A stretch of DNA of 64,000 bases from Gnetum montanum (lineage: Eukaryota; Streptophyta; Gnetopsida; Gnetales; Gnetaceae). The position numbers and the translations under genes were made by a program. Below the pieces are notes generated by a model. The model worked only from the letters and a program-made list of their open reading frames with translations, was not told where the DNA came from and searched no databases. The stretch is taken from NCBI GenBank assembly GCA_015680685.1, contig MNCI01026654.1, positions 1,110-65,109 of the forward strand. The letters are read 5' to 3'. Of this stretch, positions 12,601-25,352 are shown one piece after another (the first letter of the stretch is position 1; every line of letters starts with the position of its first letter).

Positions 12601-13709
12601 GGGGGTAGTTGATGACATAATTGACCACTTAAGGAAAATTGATCCTAAGATAGGTGTGTTTAAACTACAACATTTGCTCTTTGAATTATTATATTTTTGC
12701 CATCATCTCATAACTAATGCTTTCTCATGTTGGGTATAATAGCTTCTTGATTAAAGTGGGACCCAAGATAGGTGGTCGAAGTTGACACTATGCCTGAGCT
12801 CCATCTAGAGGTAACCAAGGTGCCTCATGATGTATATGAGGAGGTGAGTAAATGTTCTCTATACTTAGTACGATCCCTATGGGAGTGCAGGTGTGTTAAT
12901 GAAGACCTCTGGAGGTAGGTCCAGAAGCTTGAAAAGGAAAAAGCTAGTCAAGCAGTTGAACTGAAAGATTTGTAGTCACGACATGAATTCTTAATGGCTC
13001 ATGATGCTTCCAATGGTAGTTGGCATATAGTCATGATTGATTATGCAAGATATTGGTTAACTATATAGGGTAAAAATGAGTCTACTCACAAGATAATTGA
13101 ACAATGCTTGCAAATGGATCTATTGGCCTAGAAAATCCAGGACTCGAAAGATTATAGTGCAAAGGTGTATGAATGGGGGCAGGCATAGGAAAATCATAAA
13201 CACATGTACAAGGTAGAATGTGCTGCCTACCATAAAAAATATCGAGATTCTTCTGTTGAATTGCATACTCATGAGCTATTTCTTGATGTAATTGGTGATA
13301 CCAAGGCCTACAAAAAATTTACGAAACATGTGGTGGTGAGTGAATCTCCTAAGAGAGAGATAACCTTGCCTCTAGGGAGACCACTACTACCACCTTCTCT
13401 TTGGGGCCACTGACATGGAAAGCTATGGAGAAGGGAAATATTGTAATGAGTGTTGATCTAGGGGAAGAAGATTGGACCAACTTAACTGAGGAAGAGATTC
13501 TTCACCACTTAGTAGCTGGTCTTGACAAAATACCCCCAAAGATGGACATGAGCCCATCTTAGGTTAGCCACTCTTTATTATATCACAGTCTATTTTGTGA
13601 GAGCCTTATCGTAGTTTGATTCATTATTTTTTTTTGTTCTATGTAGGACCCAAATAAAGATGCAGGACCTAGTGGAGTAGGAGATGAAGATACTAGTGAA
13701 GACTTGTAG
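9617..13709 (+). pseudogene. Antisense spliced gene of element A (unknown protein, decayed)
   Basis: Lies between protease and pol on the strand opposite to them. Exons, from alignment with B and D: e1 9617-9735 (119 bp), e2 10641-11090 (450 bp), e3 missing, e4 11091-12059 (5' end lost), e5 about 12135-12431, e6 12515-12653, e7 12743-13562 (820 bp), e8 13647-13709. Donors are seen at 12060 (gtgagt) and 12654 (gtgtgt), acceptors at 12514 (tgtgtag), 12742 (ataatag) and 13646 (atgtag). The exon 1 donor is mutated GT to AT. The N-terminus is basic (MAHKSERRHQ); exon 5 repeats acidic EALAIEE-like units; exon 7 has a predicted coiled coil; the protein ends DEDTSEDL-stop. I do not recognise the family. 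Stops interrupt e1, e2 and e4, so this copy is dead. Confidence 0.72.
10195..10460 (+). repeat. Degenerate tandem repeat in intron 1 of the element A antisense gene
   Basis: Imperfect repeats of about 12 to 24 bp based on 'tgctatgctactatgcctg' fill part of intron 1. The open frames across it are translations of the repeat, not genes. The words ctatgc and gctacgc are the same as in the LTR palindromes. The rest of intron 1 (9736-10640) has no recognisable content. Confidence 0.6.
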
Positions 13710-13839
13710 CTTGGCGACAAAAATTTTTATTCTTATTTTTTTATGTAACCCTTGTTGTATGGACTCAAACTTAATGAAAAGTGAAGTAATTATTTCATTT
13801 TCTTTGGCTGATATTTTTGCTAATGTGCTTGGGCCCCTT

Positions 13840-14125
13840 GTGGGCCCCTTGTTCTAGTTTAAGGCCATTTCAGGCCATCACTATCAGGATGTGGGTTACT
13901 AGTTTTAGGCCTTAGTAGGCCATGATGATAGTTTAAGGCCATTTTGGGCCAAATGTAATGTAATTTTTGAGAGTGGGGTTTCCAGTTTTAGGCCTTGGTA
14001 GGCTGTGGAAATAGTTTAAGGCCATTCTAGGCCATGTGTAAGGTGGTTTTCGAAAGTGGTCTTGCCAGTTTTAGGCCTTAGCGGGCTATGGCGGTAGTTT
14101 AAGGTCATTCTGGGCCATAATTTCT
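13840..14125 (-). repeat. Element A dyad array 1 (protease side)
   Basis: About eight units on the plus strand of the form AGTTTTAGGCCTTAGTAGGCC, with GGCC-N5/6-GGCC pairs next to AGTTTTA or AGTTTAA. On the minus (coding) strand this reads GGCC-N6-GGCC-TAAAACT, matching array 1 of B, D and E. It separates the 3' end of the antisense gene (13709) from the end of protease (14232). Confidence 0.75.
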
Positions 14126-14231
14126 TTAACTAATGCTAGTGGTAGAGACAATGAAAATAGGAAACTTAATGCAAAATAGAAATCATGTGAACAGAAGTAT
14201 AAAATTTAGTGAAGCAAAGTTGCAGTAAACT

Positions 14232-14799
14232 TTAATCATGCAATTGTTTCCTAATCTGATGTGGGTTAGGCAAGGCATAGCATCAAGAAGCCTTGTGGTG
14301 GTATTCCTATATCCTATCATTTTCCATTTGGAAGGGTAATTCGGCCCACATGGTTCCTTCATTTAAGTTGGCAATTTTGGGTGGCTCATTTGTCAAACAT
14401 GGAATTTCAACATGAATGGGTGATTTGTTTTCAGAGATTTCTATCTCTAATCCTTGCTCCACATCTATATTGTTTATGGCTCAAGGAGCTACTTCATCAC
14501 TAAAGATCACCACCTCTTCACCCATGTAGGGTAGGTGGATCTCTTGGTGTATGGGTGAGGAAACAGCTCTTAGTTGGGCTAACCATGATCTTCCTAGGAT
14601 TAGGTTAAACCTGGGCATCTCCTTTACCATAATAAATACTGTGGTAGTGGGAAACTAGTCCCCTGCTATGAAGTTGATGGTAATAGTCCCCTTGATCATG
14701 CCATGTGCCCCATTGAATGGCTTTAAGCTTGAGGCTGCTGTGGGATTTATTTGATCCTCCAGGCCCAACTTGTCCACTATGGGGAATGGTATCATATTG
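14232..14799 (-). pseudogene. Element A protease, C-terminal part
   Basis: Continuation of the A gag-pro frame after the element B insertion. Minus-strand translation gives the retropepsin second half with PRFNLILGRSWLAQLRA and IHQEIHLPY (about 14520-14620), then WAELPFQME and a terminal RKQLHD-stop at 14232. The aspartate-containing active-site half lies at the far side of B, near 32360-32390. The five bases gtggt at 14800-14804 and 32355-32359 are the duplicated target of B. A frameshift is present. Confidence 0.82.
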
Positions 14800-14804
14800 G
14801 TGGT

Positions 14805-16141
14805 TGAAACACCATGAAATTTTGAGACCTCGATGATTCAGCAAAGTCTCAAAGTTTAGGCAAGGATTTCCACAAGTGTAGCATCAAGACATCCGAGGGA
14901 TGGAAGCACCAAAAACAATTGCACATCTCAATAAGTTTTTTTTTTTGGCTAAGGGCCTACTATGCTATGCTACGCAGCTCAACATAGCAGACTTTAGGAG
15001 GACAAAACAGAACAAGCGATGCACAGTGAAAAAACTTCAACTTTGCAAGTTAACCATGTTTCAAAACCTTAACTTTTTGCATGATACACCACGTTACACT
15101 ATGCAGCGTAGCAAAGTGTAACGCAAGTAGCACAGTTGATATAGTTGCAACAACAAGGATAACAAAATTCAAATAGTAGTAGTCATTACACCATGATACA
15201 CTTCCCAGCTTAGCCACGAGATAGTTTATTCTTTTTTTCACCAAATATCTTGAAATCATTCAACATGAAAGACAAGGTTAAATTTTTTTTTAAGGGTGGT
15301 TACACTATGCTATGCTTTAGAGCGTAGCACAGCCTAGCATCACAAGCTTCAGCTGTAGCATGCCAGGCCAACAGCATTTTGCAGGCCCAGGATACGCATC
15401 ATCTAAACCGCATTATTCTCCTAATCCTAATCCTATAAATACCCCAGCAGAAAATTCTCAAAGGGTTGGTTGATTGGTTTTTTGGCGACAAAAAAGAAAA
15501 GATTTGACAACAATAAAAGAAGAGGTCGAAAAATTTGAGGTAGTTGATGAAAGTTGGTAAGAGCATCAATGGTGATAGAGAGAAGCTTTTTGGCCAGAAA
15601 TTGCAAGTTAGCAAACAATTTGCTTCAAGCTTGACTCCCTTGCTCCTAGATTAGCTAGTGAACAAGGTAGATTGGCCTTTTTCTTGTTTAATCTCTAAAT
15701 AGCTTCTTGTTGGTGGTGGATACTTCATCCAAACCGGAGTCCGCTTGCAAATCCTATTGTATTTATCATACTTGTCCATAAGATAGATCCCAGATATTGG
15801 GATCATGCATTTTCTAAATTTGATTCATTGCATTCTATTTACATTGATTTTTACAATCATTTTGCATAGTTTATATCATTTTCATTACCTTCAAGATCCG
15901 ATCTTGGAGTAGATCTCATTTTCTCGTCAGTTGGTATTACGTTCTCATATCAAATCATCATCTTGTTATATTATCATTAACAAATTTACTAACCAAGTAA
16001 GTCCTTGTCTGATTGACAAGACCATTCAAGACATCGTGGATTCATTTTCTCTAGCATGGCCCTCGCACGAATCCAGGGTTGAAAATGTGTATACGAAAAT
16101 CCTCTTGGTGTGTCCAACAACCAACATTTTCCCTTGTTACA
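14805..16141 (+). repeat. Element B 5' LTR
   Basis: 1,337 bp, TGAAACACCATG...TTGTTACA. Aligns along its length with 31016-32354. A TATA box (CTATAAATA) is at 15433-15441. Palindromes of the ATGCTACGC family occur at about 14958-14985, 15088-15123 and 15300-15335. Incidental open frames are ignored. Confidence 0.92.
15433..15441 (+). promoter_or_regulatory. TATA box in element B 5' LTR
   Basis: CTATAAATACC, repeated at 31651 in the 3' LTR and at the same relative place in the LTRs of D (43212, 59813) and C (38357). It would drive the sense genomic RNA. Confidence 0.75.
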
Positions 16142-16147
16142 ATTTTT

Positions 16148-16175
16148 TGGTGCTAGAAGGAGGGCTTAAACCTCC
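16148..16175 (+). other. Element B primer binding site with extended tRNA T-arm match
   Basis: TGGTGCTAGAAGGAGGGC begins seven bases after the LTR, as expected for a tRNA primer site. The complement of 16148-16175 reads as a whole T-arm (GGAGG stem, seven-base loop TTTAAGC, CCTCC stem) followed by TTCTAGC, a discriminator A and CCA. The same sequence occurs in A (36078-36105). I cannot assign the amino-acid identity of the tRNA. Confidence 0.75.
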
Positions 16176-16396
16176 AATCTACATTTCATAGGTATTCCTG
16201 TAAGCTTTCTATACCCATTATTGACTAGTGTAAATGTAATACCTCAATGGTTGTTTACGTGATCATGTGGTACAGATTGGTTGCTCCGACGATTCCTCTA
16301 GAATCCAACAGGATAGAAAGCTCATGTTTTCCTTTAGCCCACTTTTTCCTTTGTGATCTTTATCCCCATTAGCATTACCTTATAGATACATAGATA

Positions 16397-19300
16397 ATGG
16401 TTGTAACAACCACTACTGTTTCCTTTGCTAGTCTCGAAAGTCCCTTGATGACACAGGCTACACTTACTACTGTCGAGCCACTGACTAGTCCGGTGAGACC
16501 ACGTTGGTCCCTCAGGATTCAAAACAAAGAGCCTGAGAGGCATGCTTAGCACATGGAACATTACAACTTCCTTTGTGCCAAACTTATGGAAAATCTACCT
16601 ATGTATCCACAAGAACTTGAAGAGAAACGTGAATACAAGTTGATGTACTGTAACGGGAAGGAATTCATTCCTTCACCTAACACTTCCATACCCCTGATGG
16701 ACTAGCAACATTGGATCTTGGATCAATTGTTAAAGGCCAGGGTGTCAACGGAACAATGAGACATGGTGTTCCATGATGAAGCATCCCACGATGGGTAGGA
16801 GGACATAGATTCCCACTCCAAGGGAGGTAGTTATGCTAGCTTTGTTATGGCTCCTCCCTCTATAGAGTCCCATGAAAATCTTATTTTTATGGTCACTATG
16901 CCTTTATCGTTGTCTACCGCCAACCATGTTGCACATTTGTCACATCAGCATTTATTCTCTCCAGCTTCCTTTTCAGATGTTATCCCTTCATAGTCCATTC
17001 CTCCATAGTCATAGTCAGCCAACCCATCACATCACGTACTTATGCCTACGTTACCATATGTGCACACAGTACCCAGTTCACAATTATACACTTCTTCTGC
17101 ATCCATCCCATCTTTTGCTCCCGCTCCACCATTAGCGGTAGGACCCGCCCCTACTACGTGGTGGGCTCCAAATACATCACCCCTTATTGCATAGCCTACA
17201 CAGATGTTCCATCTTCCTCATCATCAACACTAGGTCCCACAGGTAGTAAATCCAAGTACAGGGTTATTGTCTATGCCACCGGCTATGCAAACAGCATATC
17301 CTATGGCACAATTGATAGTTTTTGCCCTACCTGCACCACCTACCAAGTGGTGGATGACACAAGTGGTATTGCCTACATGGATAGTTTGGATAGCATCACC
17401 CACAGGCCATGCTGCTGCTCCCATCCTACCATCAATCGTGGCTCCACCTATTATTCCATAGCCATCATCTTCATCCTCAAGTCTAGATCAAGCCTTCAAG
17501 CTTATTCAAACCCTCACCAAAGAGGTTAAATGCCTCAAAGCTACTGGTTCTGATATAGTACAGGTCATGGATTTCTACCATGATGAACCTATCAGTCTGG
17601 TTGTTTCCATCTTGTCATTACCTCTTGGGATGTCACTTCCCCATTTCACAAAATACAATTGGGAAGGTGATCCCAATGCACATCTCGTTACCTTCAGGTT
17701 AGAGTCATTGTTGCTGCAAAAATGGCCACATACCATTATCCATGTTTTTGCTATGTCCCTAAGGGGTAAAGCTTTGGATTGGTATCATGCACTTCCATGC
17801 TCTTCCATCTTGACTTTGGAAGAGCTGCTGACTTAGTTCGTGACCCATTTCAAATACAACCTGAAGGCATAGGTCACGTTCAACCAGTTAATGAAGTTAA
17901 GTAGGATCTGCTTGAACTGATCCAAAAGTTTATATAGCAATGGAGCACCACCTTGAATGAAATCTGTGAGCCCATTGTAGAGGCGCATCTATTGGCAATT
18001 TTCAAGGGGGTAGTCAATGACTTTATTAAGTCTAAACTATATTACCTCTCTTCCCGCTCCCTCAGCCATGCCTTCACTCAAACTAAGAGCATCCAAGACA
18101 TGATAGAGGCTAGTAAAGACCTGATGTATGTGGCCTATAAAAATGCCCACAAAAAAAGCAAAGACAAGGGCAAGGCTGCAACAACAATAGTAGCAGCCAT
18201 GGCCAAAGAGGCCAAAAACAAAAATAAGAACAAAAAATATCTATGGTGCCTACTGAGGCTACAGCTAGCTCAAACAACAATGACCAGCAAACAACATCTA
18301 CTTTTGAGACATACCTCAGCAAAAGCCTAATTTCAAGGGTAAAGACCACTCAAAATATACAACTTTACCTGTTAAGCCTTCAGAACTTCTGAAGCAACTA
18401 CTGGGAACTAGTCACATTCAGCACAAGAAGATGTCCAAGGAGGCTCTTAAATGTCATAGACAACATTGTGAGCTACTCAAGAATCCCTCCTTGGCCCTAC
18501 CAAATGAACCACCAGTTCCCAAGAACTTTAAGCTGGATCATTTCTATGACTACCAACAGCTGTGTTGTCATGACATGAACTACTATTGGGCATTGAAAGA
18601 TGACATTAAATGATGATCGACCAAGGCAATCTGATCCTCGATAGTAGTAGTCTGATTCATCTAGAAAACTAGTCTATGCACGTGTACCAAGACCTGTTGA
18701 ATGCAAATAACGTAGGGTATATTATCAATGTGGTGGGTATGGATGGTGATGGCCTAGCATTGCCATAATAATCCTTTGTGTTGTGCATGTCTCCTTGCCC
18801 ACCTCAGGCCACAAACCCATCAACATCAATGGGCAAGGCACAATAACAACCCTTTGTCCTCCGAGTTCTACCTCAGACATCTATTCCATAGCTGATTGTC
18901 GTTAAAGCCATGGCCTAGCCCACGTCCATACCTAAGGCACCCTTTGTCATTAGGGTGCCAAAGCCATCAGCTACTCCTGCTACACAGGGGTAAATGTCTA
19001 AGTTAATGCCCCAACCTCAACCCACAAGGAGAGGAGAAGGGCGTGTGATAGCTAAAATAGCTAAGAACCACGTTATGCTGGGGTTTCCTAAGCCTACCAC
19101 TCTAGCCTCAGCACCCTTAGCTCCTTCTTCCTCTGAAAAGGATGATGTTACCCAGATGTGACCATCTTCTCCCTACCCAAGAAAGTTAAACCCTCAACTA
19201 GAAAGCATTCCTCCCTAAGAGATCCATCTCCTGGGATAAATGGTAGAAGAGAAGGGTAACAAACAACTAGACCATGGGCATAATCTCCTTGATGCTTTTA

Positions 19301-20175
19301 CACAAGTTAAGCAGGCTCTCAAACAAAAAAATACAACGTTGAGCTTGTATGACTTGCTGATAACATCTCAATTGCATCGTGAAACCATGGTTCACATGCT
19401 AGCATCCATACTAGTCGATGAAAGCTTTCTAGTAGATGAAAAAGTAATCCATTCAATCATGATTCCCCCCATTGTTGAACAACCATGGCATTCCCAACTG
19501 ACATTCCATGATGAGTCCATTAAGGATGACCCAGAAAAGGGTTAGGTGACAATAGTGCCCATGTTCATCATTATCCGGGTTGGCCAGTACAGGATTTGGA
19601 GAGTACACATAGATGACGAGGCTGCTGCCAATGTCATTCCATTTTCCATAGTGGACAAACTAGGTTTGATCGACCAGATCAATCCCATGATGATGTCATG
19701 CTTGAAGTCATTTAACGGGGCACAAGTGCAAGTTAAGGGAACAATACAGATCAACTTTGTAGCAAGGGATCAATTCCCTACAAATGCAGTATTCATCATT
19801 ATCAAGGAGATGCCTAGTTTCAACCTAATCTTGGGGAGGTCTTGGTTGGCTCAGCTAAGGGCCATCTCATCAGCCATTCATCAAGAGATCCACTTGCCCT
19901 ATGCGGCAGGGGAAGTGATCATCCATGTTGATAAGATGACTCCTCAAGTTGTCAACAATGTGGAGATGGAACAGGGTTCAAAGATTAAAATTCCCGAAGA
20001 TCAAACCCCTATCCCAATAGTTGAACAGACCGACACAATGGCCAATGAAAGCTTGAATTGGGCTAAATTACCCTTCCAGGGAGGGGATGATAGCATAGAG
20101 GAGTGGTGTAACAAGCCTTCTTGTCCATACACATCACCAAATCTAAGAATGATTAAGAAGCAGCTACGAAACTAA
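16397..20175 (+). pseudogene. Element B gag-protease polyprotein (decayed)
   Basis: Capsid/nucleocapsid and retropepsin. The ATG at 16397 is chosen because the N-terminal text (MVVTTTTVS...YNFLCAKL...YCNGKEFIPSP) is conserved with A, D and E. Next comes a Pro/Thr/Ser-rich stretch (16850-17480), the capsid-type core from QVMDFYHDEP (about 17560) with GKALDWYHAL, a basic Lys-rich region (18120-18240), a weakened zinc knuckle (about 18530-18600), and protease with HIDDEAAANVIPFS (about 19607) and LILGRSWLAQ (about 19830), ending RKQLRN-like at the stop at 20175. The active-site triplet is DDE where D-S/T-G is usual. Numerous stops and frameshifts are present, mainly 17830-19240. Confidence 0.87.
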
Positions 20176-20286
20176 CAAACAAACATGTTAGTGTAGTATG
20201 TTACATCGGTCCACACTGCTTACTGTTACACTGTTTACATTCTTTATCTTTTCATGTTACATCATCTACCATTATGCTTCTTCACT

Positions 20287-20720
20287 TCAGTGGCCCTAAA
20301 TGACCTTAAACTAGTTATGGCCTGGTACGGCCTAAAACTAGTAATTTCGTTTATTCTTTTCCATGTGTGATGGCCTGGCCCGAAATGGCCTTACACTATC
20401 CCTAGCCTGAAATGTCCTTAAACTATCCCTAGCCCAAAATTCCCTTAAACTATCACCAGCCCAAAATGGCCTTAAAGTATCCCCAACCTAAAATGGCCTT
20501 AAACTATCACCAATGCAAAATGTCCTTANGGGCTGGTGATAGTTTAAGGGAATTTTGGGCTAGGGATAGTTTAAGGACATTTCAGGCTAGGGATAGTGTA
20601 AGGCCATTTCGGGCCAGNACCAATGCAAAATGTCCTTAAACTATCACCGACTTGAAATGGCCTTAAACTATCACCGGCCTGAAATGGCCTTAAAGTATCA
20701 CTAGCCTAAAGTGGCCTAAA
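20287..20720 (+). repeat. Element B dyad array 1
   Basis: About ten units of 'GGCC-N-TTAAACTATCACC...CCNAAAATGGCC' between the end of protease and the 3' end of the antisense gene. Units are about 28-32 bp. The count is uncertain because 20530-20617 is an apparent assembly artefact. The stretch 20721-20948 is AT-rich with no visible feature. Confidence 0.75.
20529..20618. other. Probable assembly artefact bounded by single Ns
   Basis: Ns at 20529 and 20618 enclose 88 bp that is the reverse complement of 20375-20462, and 'caatgcaaaatgtcctta' is present on both sides. This looks like a short contig inserted in the wrong orientation, not biology. Confidence 0.85.
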
Positions 20721-20948
20721 ACATGTAGCCTTTCTGAAAAAGCATTTTTCTTCATAGAAAAAAAAATTAAAACCTTTCTTTCACAAATAGCATTAATTGA
20801 CTTAAAAACAAAAAAAAAATGTTATTCTTTATTGCCTTTTATTACAACAAAAATTAGTTCCATAGTCTACAAATCCATCAGGTAAAAGAATAAAAAATAA
20901 AAAAATAAAATTAAAAAAATAATAAAATCCTTGACTAGTATTTCTATG

Positions 20949-23900
20949 CTACGCATCCCCCTTGTTACCACCTCTGTCTACTTCACCTAGCTCCACATCT
21001 GCCTCATGAGGATCTTCTGCATGAAGATCTTCTTTGGGCGGATCCTCTTGATGGGAGTGATCCTTTTTGTGAGGCTCCTCCTCATGGGGATCCTCTTTGT
21101 GCCAATCCTACAATTTGACATGAGGAAAACGTTAGCGTCACAAACAAAATCACACGTAAGAAAAATACAACAATCACACAGTTTACTTGTGATGATCCTA
21201 TGTTGGCCATGAAATGAATTTGTTCCAGGCTGACTGACAGGCATTGCATAATCTCATCCTCAGTGAGCTCTACCCAAACACCATCTCCTAGATTAGTTCC
21301 AGCCTTGACCTTTCCATTTTCCATAGGAGTCCACCGAGGTGGCCTAGGAGAAAAGGAAGGGGTAGTGGTCTCCCCGCCAAGGAGGGTCATCTCTCTCTCA
21401 AGGGAGACACTCACTATCACTTGTTCCTAGAACTTTTCATATGCTCCAGAAGCACCGATGACATCGAGGAATAGCTGAAGGGACCGTGCCTCAACCATGG
21501 AATCTCTATAATGTTGGTGATAGGTAGCACATTCCTACTTATACATGTGTTTATGATTTTTCTGTGCTTGCTCCTATTCTTGGACCCTCATGTTGAAGTC
21601 CTTCCTATCTTGGTTCTTCTAGGCTAGGAGATCCATTTGCATTCATTACTCGATGAGCTCATAGCTGTCTTGGACGTTGTTCCTGACAACCATCCAATAG
21701 CAGGCATAGTCAATCACAGCCATCTATCAATTCCTGTCATTGGTATCCTGAGCTTGCAGAAATTCATTCCTGGACTAAAGATCCTCCACCCTAGTAGCTA
21801 GGGCAATTTTCTCCTTTTCTGTTTTCTGCAACCTTTTCCAGAGATCTTCATTGACGTTTTGACTCTCCCATAGAGAATGAGCCAAGTGCAATGCACATTT
21901 ACACATCTCATCGTAAACGCAGTGTGGGACTTCAGTTACCTCTAGTGATGGTTTAAGGGTAGCATCTACGTCGACAGGCTCTTTGGGATCCCAATTGAGG
22001 CAAGATGCTGTAACACGAAGATGACAGTTAGACACGATAGGATGACATAATGTGACAGTTTCAAAAATTCCTACATGACAATAGTGATGTACCAATCTCT
22101 GGATTGATTTTCTCCAAGCGATCAATCATATCATTAACAATTCTATCCATGAAGCAAATTTGTCGAGGGCCTCAACCCAATGTTGAGTAGGGGTTGTTGA
22201 CGAAGGTGCACCACTATTATCAAAAGTGCCTACTACACAAACAAAATGAGTTAAAAATAACATAGTAGACAAAGGAAAATTTTGAAATGCTACAATAATT
22301 CAAGACTTCTATCCAGCAAACCCTCAGGGGTAATAGCGGGAGGACTGCCCATCGAAGAAAGGTCAAGTAAGCGTCCAAACTCACCAGCGATGAATCACTC
22401 CTTCCTTTCCATCCCATCCAAAAGGGCCATGACATCTTCTATGGTCATCTTCCCTTTAGGTATAGGATCCTGTGTATTTCTCACATTGTCAATAGGGGCC
22501 TCCTTTTCCAAAATTAGGGCCCCTTCCCCACCCTACAAGACTATGACCCTTGTTTTAGGGGTCAATCCCTCCACATCTTTCCCTCTTCTTGTAGAATGCA
22601 TCATAGTTAGCAAAACTTTACTCACATCTCAAGAGTGCTACATGATGAAACGATGTCTATACCAGCATAATATACATAAACTAATTACACATTACTCTAC
22701 TTACCAACCGAGGGATGGCTCCTGTGAAACTTAATGCATAGTTTCCTCCCCTCTTCACTGGTTAGGCTGGGAGAATCCATGGCCAAACAATGCTTTTTTC
22801 GCTGAACCAATGAGGCTACTATTTTTGTTGCTAGGTGCTTCCGATTTGACACACTTCTAATGTTAGAAGGGGGCACCCCACCCACACTGTCTCGGCCTTC
22901 GAGGGCATGTGCTACCCGATCCCTAGTTGTTATTGAAAATGACTTCTTAATACCTTCAGGAGTATCTTGGGATAGAATGATGTGAAATACCTAGCAAATC
23001 CACAACTTGGAGATCTGGTTATGATCCTGCTGCACCCAAACTCCATCCTTGTAAATCACCAGGAATTTGGAAAAATGCCATAAAAAAGCTATGAAGAAGG
23101 AAAAATGCACATTGAAATGAGACTTAAGATTCTTGCAAAGCTTAACCATTTCAACCTACAGGCCTTCAGCAAGGTGCTTGGCCCAGTTATATCGTGTCCC
23201 CTCTTCCATAACCTCCCACATCATCCAAGGCTGCTCTATTCCAAGGATTTTTCCTTGGGAGAGTAGCTTGGAAAAGGCATGAGCACAGAAGAGGGGGTAA
23301 ATGGTGCCAACCACCTCTAGCTAACTCTTCTCAGCATAGATGCCTTTCTACTCTTTTTTAGTCCTTAGATACTTCTCCATGTTCTTCTAATGTTTAGAAC
23401 TCTTTTTGGATTTCTCTCTCACTGGGAGGCCATCAGAAGGAATGTCAAAAAAGTAAATGAACAATTGAGAATTAATATCAAAACTCATGTGCACGTTACG
23501 CATGCACGTGTGAAAAAGCTTAGCTTGTTCGCTGAAGGAGTCGACTAGGATCAACATTTAAGCTACTAGGACATTCGTTGTTACAGCTAGAAATAGCTCC
23601 ATCAGTCGAGCTTCCTGAAGGTTATTGGTTATGGCAGCTAGGGCTACTTTGTGGCAAAGCCAACGTTGCACCTAATTTGTATCACCATAGTAGAAAAAGA
23701 TGGTGGCTACATCACACCGAGAGGCTATCACCATGATCTCCCATGATTTTTTAACTATAAACATAAAATAGTAATGAAAAATAGGTTAAACAAAATAACA
23801 AAAAATAAAATCTTAAATACTATTTTCATCTTATAAGTTCACACAGTTGATCAGCATAGCGTAACTTACCACATCTAAAAGGCAAAGGAAATAGTGGGAA

Positions 23901-25352
23901 GTTCACTTGCACATCTTCAACAGTGATGGGCTAGTCCAAAGTCCACTCCCTATCCAACCATCTAGAGTCTCTACACTTGACAAAGAATTTGGCATACCGA
24001 ATAGGGTAGTGTTGCATTTCAAATCCTAGTTGTCCCAGGACACCAGCACACACGTTGCTGATGGAAGTGAATTCCTTTATGGTTGTTTGGGCCATGGATA
24101 ACATGTCCATATCACCCTAGAGACCATCCGCATCAATAAAGGACTTATGCCATAGAATATAGAAAATTGTTTACATCTAACATAGAATCAGATAGCAGTT
24201 AACAAATCATAACACTTTGACAACACTTACTTGCCAACATAATACACGATGCCAAGTTGGTTCTGAAAATAGGTAATGAGATGATGAGCTATGAATAGTG
24301 TGTTGTAGGCACGATAACAATTAAACCTGGGCATCTCCCAGATCCAGGATAAGTGACTCAAACCCTTAACGTACTGTTCATGATCCCTCCCACCTATGGC
24401 CTCGATTGACCTGTTCACCAGAAACATTAAGATAATTTATGTCGACCCAACTAGTAGCATTTCCAAAATGGCAGCGACCATCTCGGCTGACATATGCGAC
24501 CAAAAAATTATGCTAAAGTTACGCAAAAAAAATTGTAGGAACTCCCGTGCACCCATTCGAAATCAAGCCTCCTCTTCCCCTACATGAGCATGGGGAGGAG
24601 GAACGTTGGCCACAGGGACATTTAGACAACATAGAATGCCCAAAATGTTCAAAACAATCAGGAAAGGCTTTAGCATGATCCTTTACAATAAAACACATTA
24701 CCAATAGAAAAAAATTTAGACATGCTAACAACGCCAAAAAAATCGAAAAAGGTCACAAGAATCCATTACGCAACATTGAGGTTCTCACTACCTTGACTCC
24801 CAGAAAATCACATGTTACACTAGAGATGCACTACCAAAACTGCCCAAACCCTTAGGATGGTGCAAGGTCTTTCTATAACAATGATGATAAAGGTAATACT
24901 GCATATTGCCATAGTATAACATGTGACCATAACGAGCAAGACAACAAAACCCTATTTTGGTTATGTAAGGGTACAACACCTAGACTCCTAATCAGTTATG
25001 TGTTGTGTTTGTACAACATTACCCATGATCACCCAAACCCTTACGATGGTACAAGGTCTATCTCTGAGAATGGCGATAGGGGTAATATTACAAACTCCCA
25101 TAGTGTAACTAGCACAGATAGGTATCAACACCCAGCGCAATGTACATTTTTAAAGGAAATACAAATTATAGCACAATGATAGCGAAAATGACCTAACACA
25201 TATATCACACAAGGAAGGTGAATAATGACTTACTGGATGAGTGGAGTAGCTTCCCGAGTTTCAACTCATGCCTTTGAAATTCGCCCTAGACTTTCTTGTA
25301 CTTCATTGATCCTGGCCAACTTGGCGTGTTTGTGTTCAGTATTTGGTGCCAT
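20949..25352 (-). pseudogene. Antisense spliced gene of element B (unknown protein)
   Basis: Opposite to gag and pol, between them. Exons on the minus strand: e1 25352-25234 (119 bp), e2 24680-24231 (450), e3 24143-23870 (274), e4 23754-22705 (1,050), e5 about 22590-22314, e6 22232-22093, e7 22007-21187 (821), e8 21107-20949. Donors: gtaagt after e1, e2, e3 and e4, gtacat after e6, gtaaac after e7. Acceptors include ttatag (e4), tgtgtag (e6), gttacag (e7) and attgtag (e8). It encodes about 1,090 codons: basic start (MAPNTEHKHAKLA), a GQLGFEMQHYP region, a conserved YNWAKHL...HFNVHFSFF block (e4), a predicted coiled coil (e7, NEDLWKRLQKTEKEK) and a His/Asp/Glu-rich tail (e8). Family unknown. 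A few in-frame stops remain; a degraded TATA (cttataag) is near 25461. Confidence 0.75.

Noticed and set aside
22282-22734. Plus-strand open frame of 150 codons in B
   Set aside because: It overlaps exons 4 and 5 of the antisense gene and an intron; the minus-strand frame is the one conserved with A and D.
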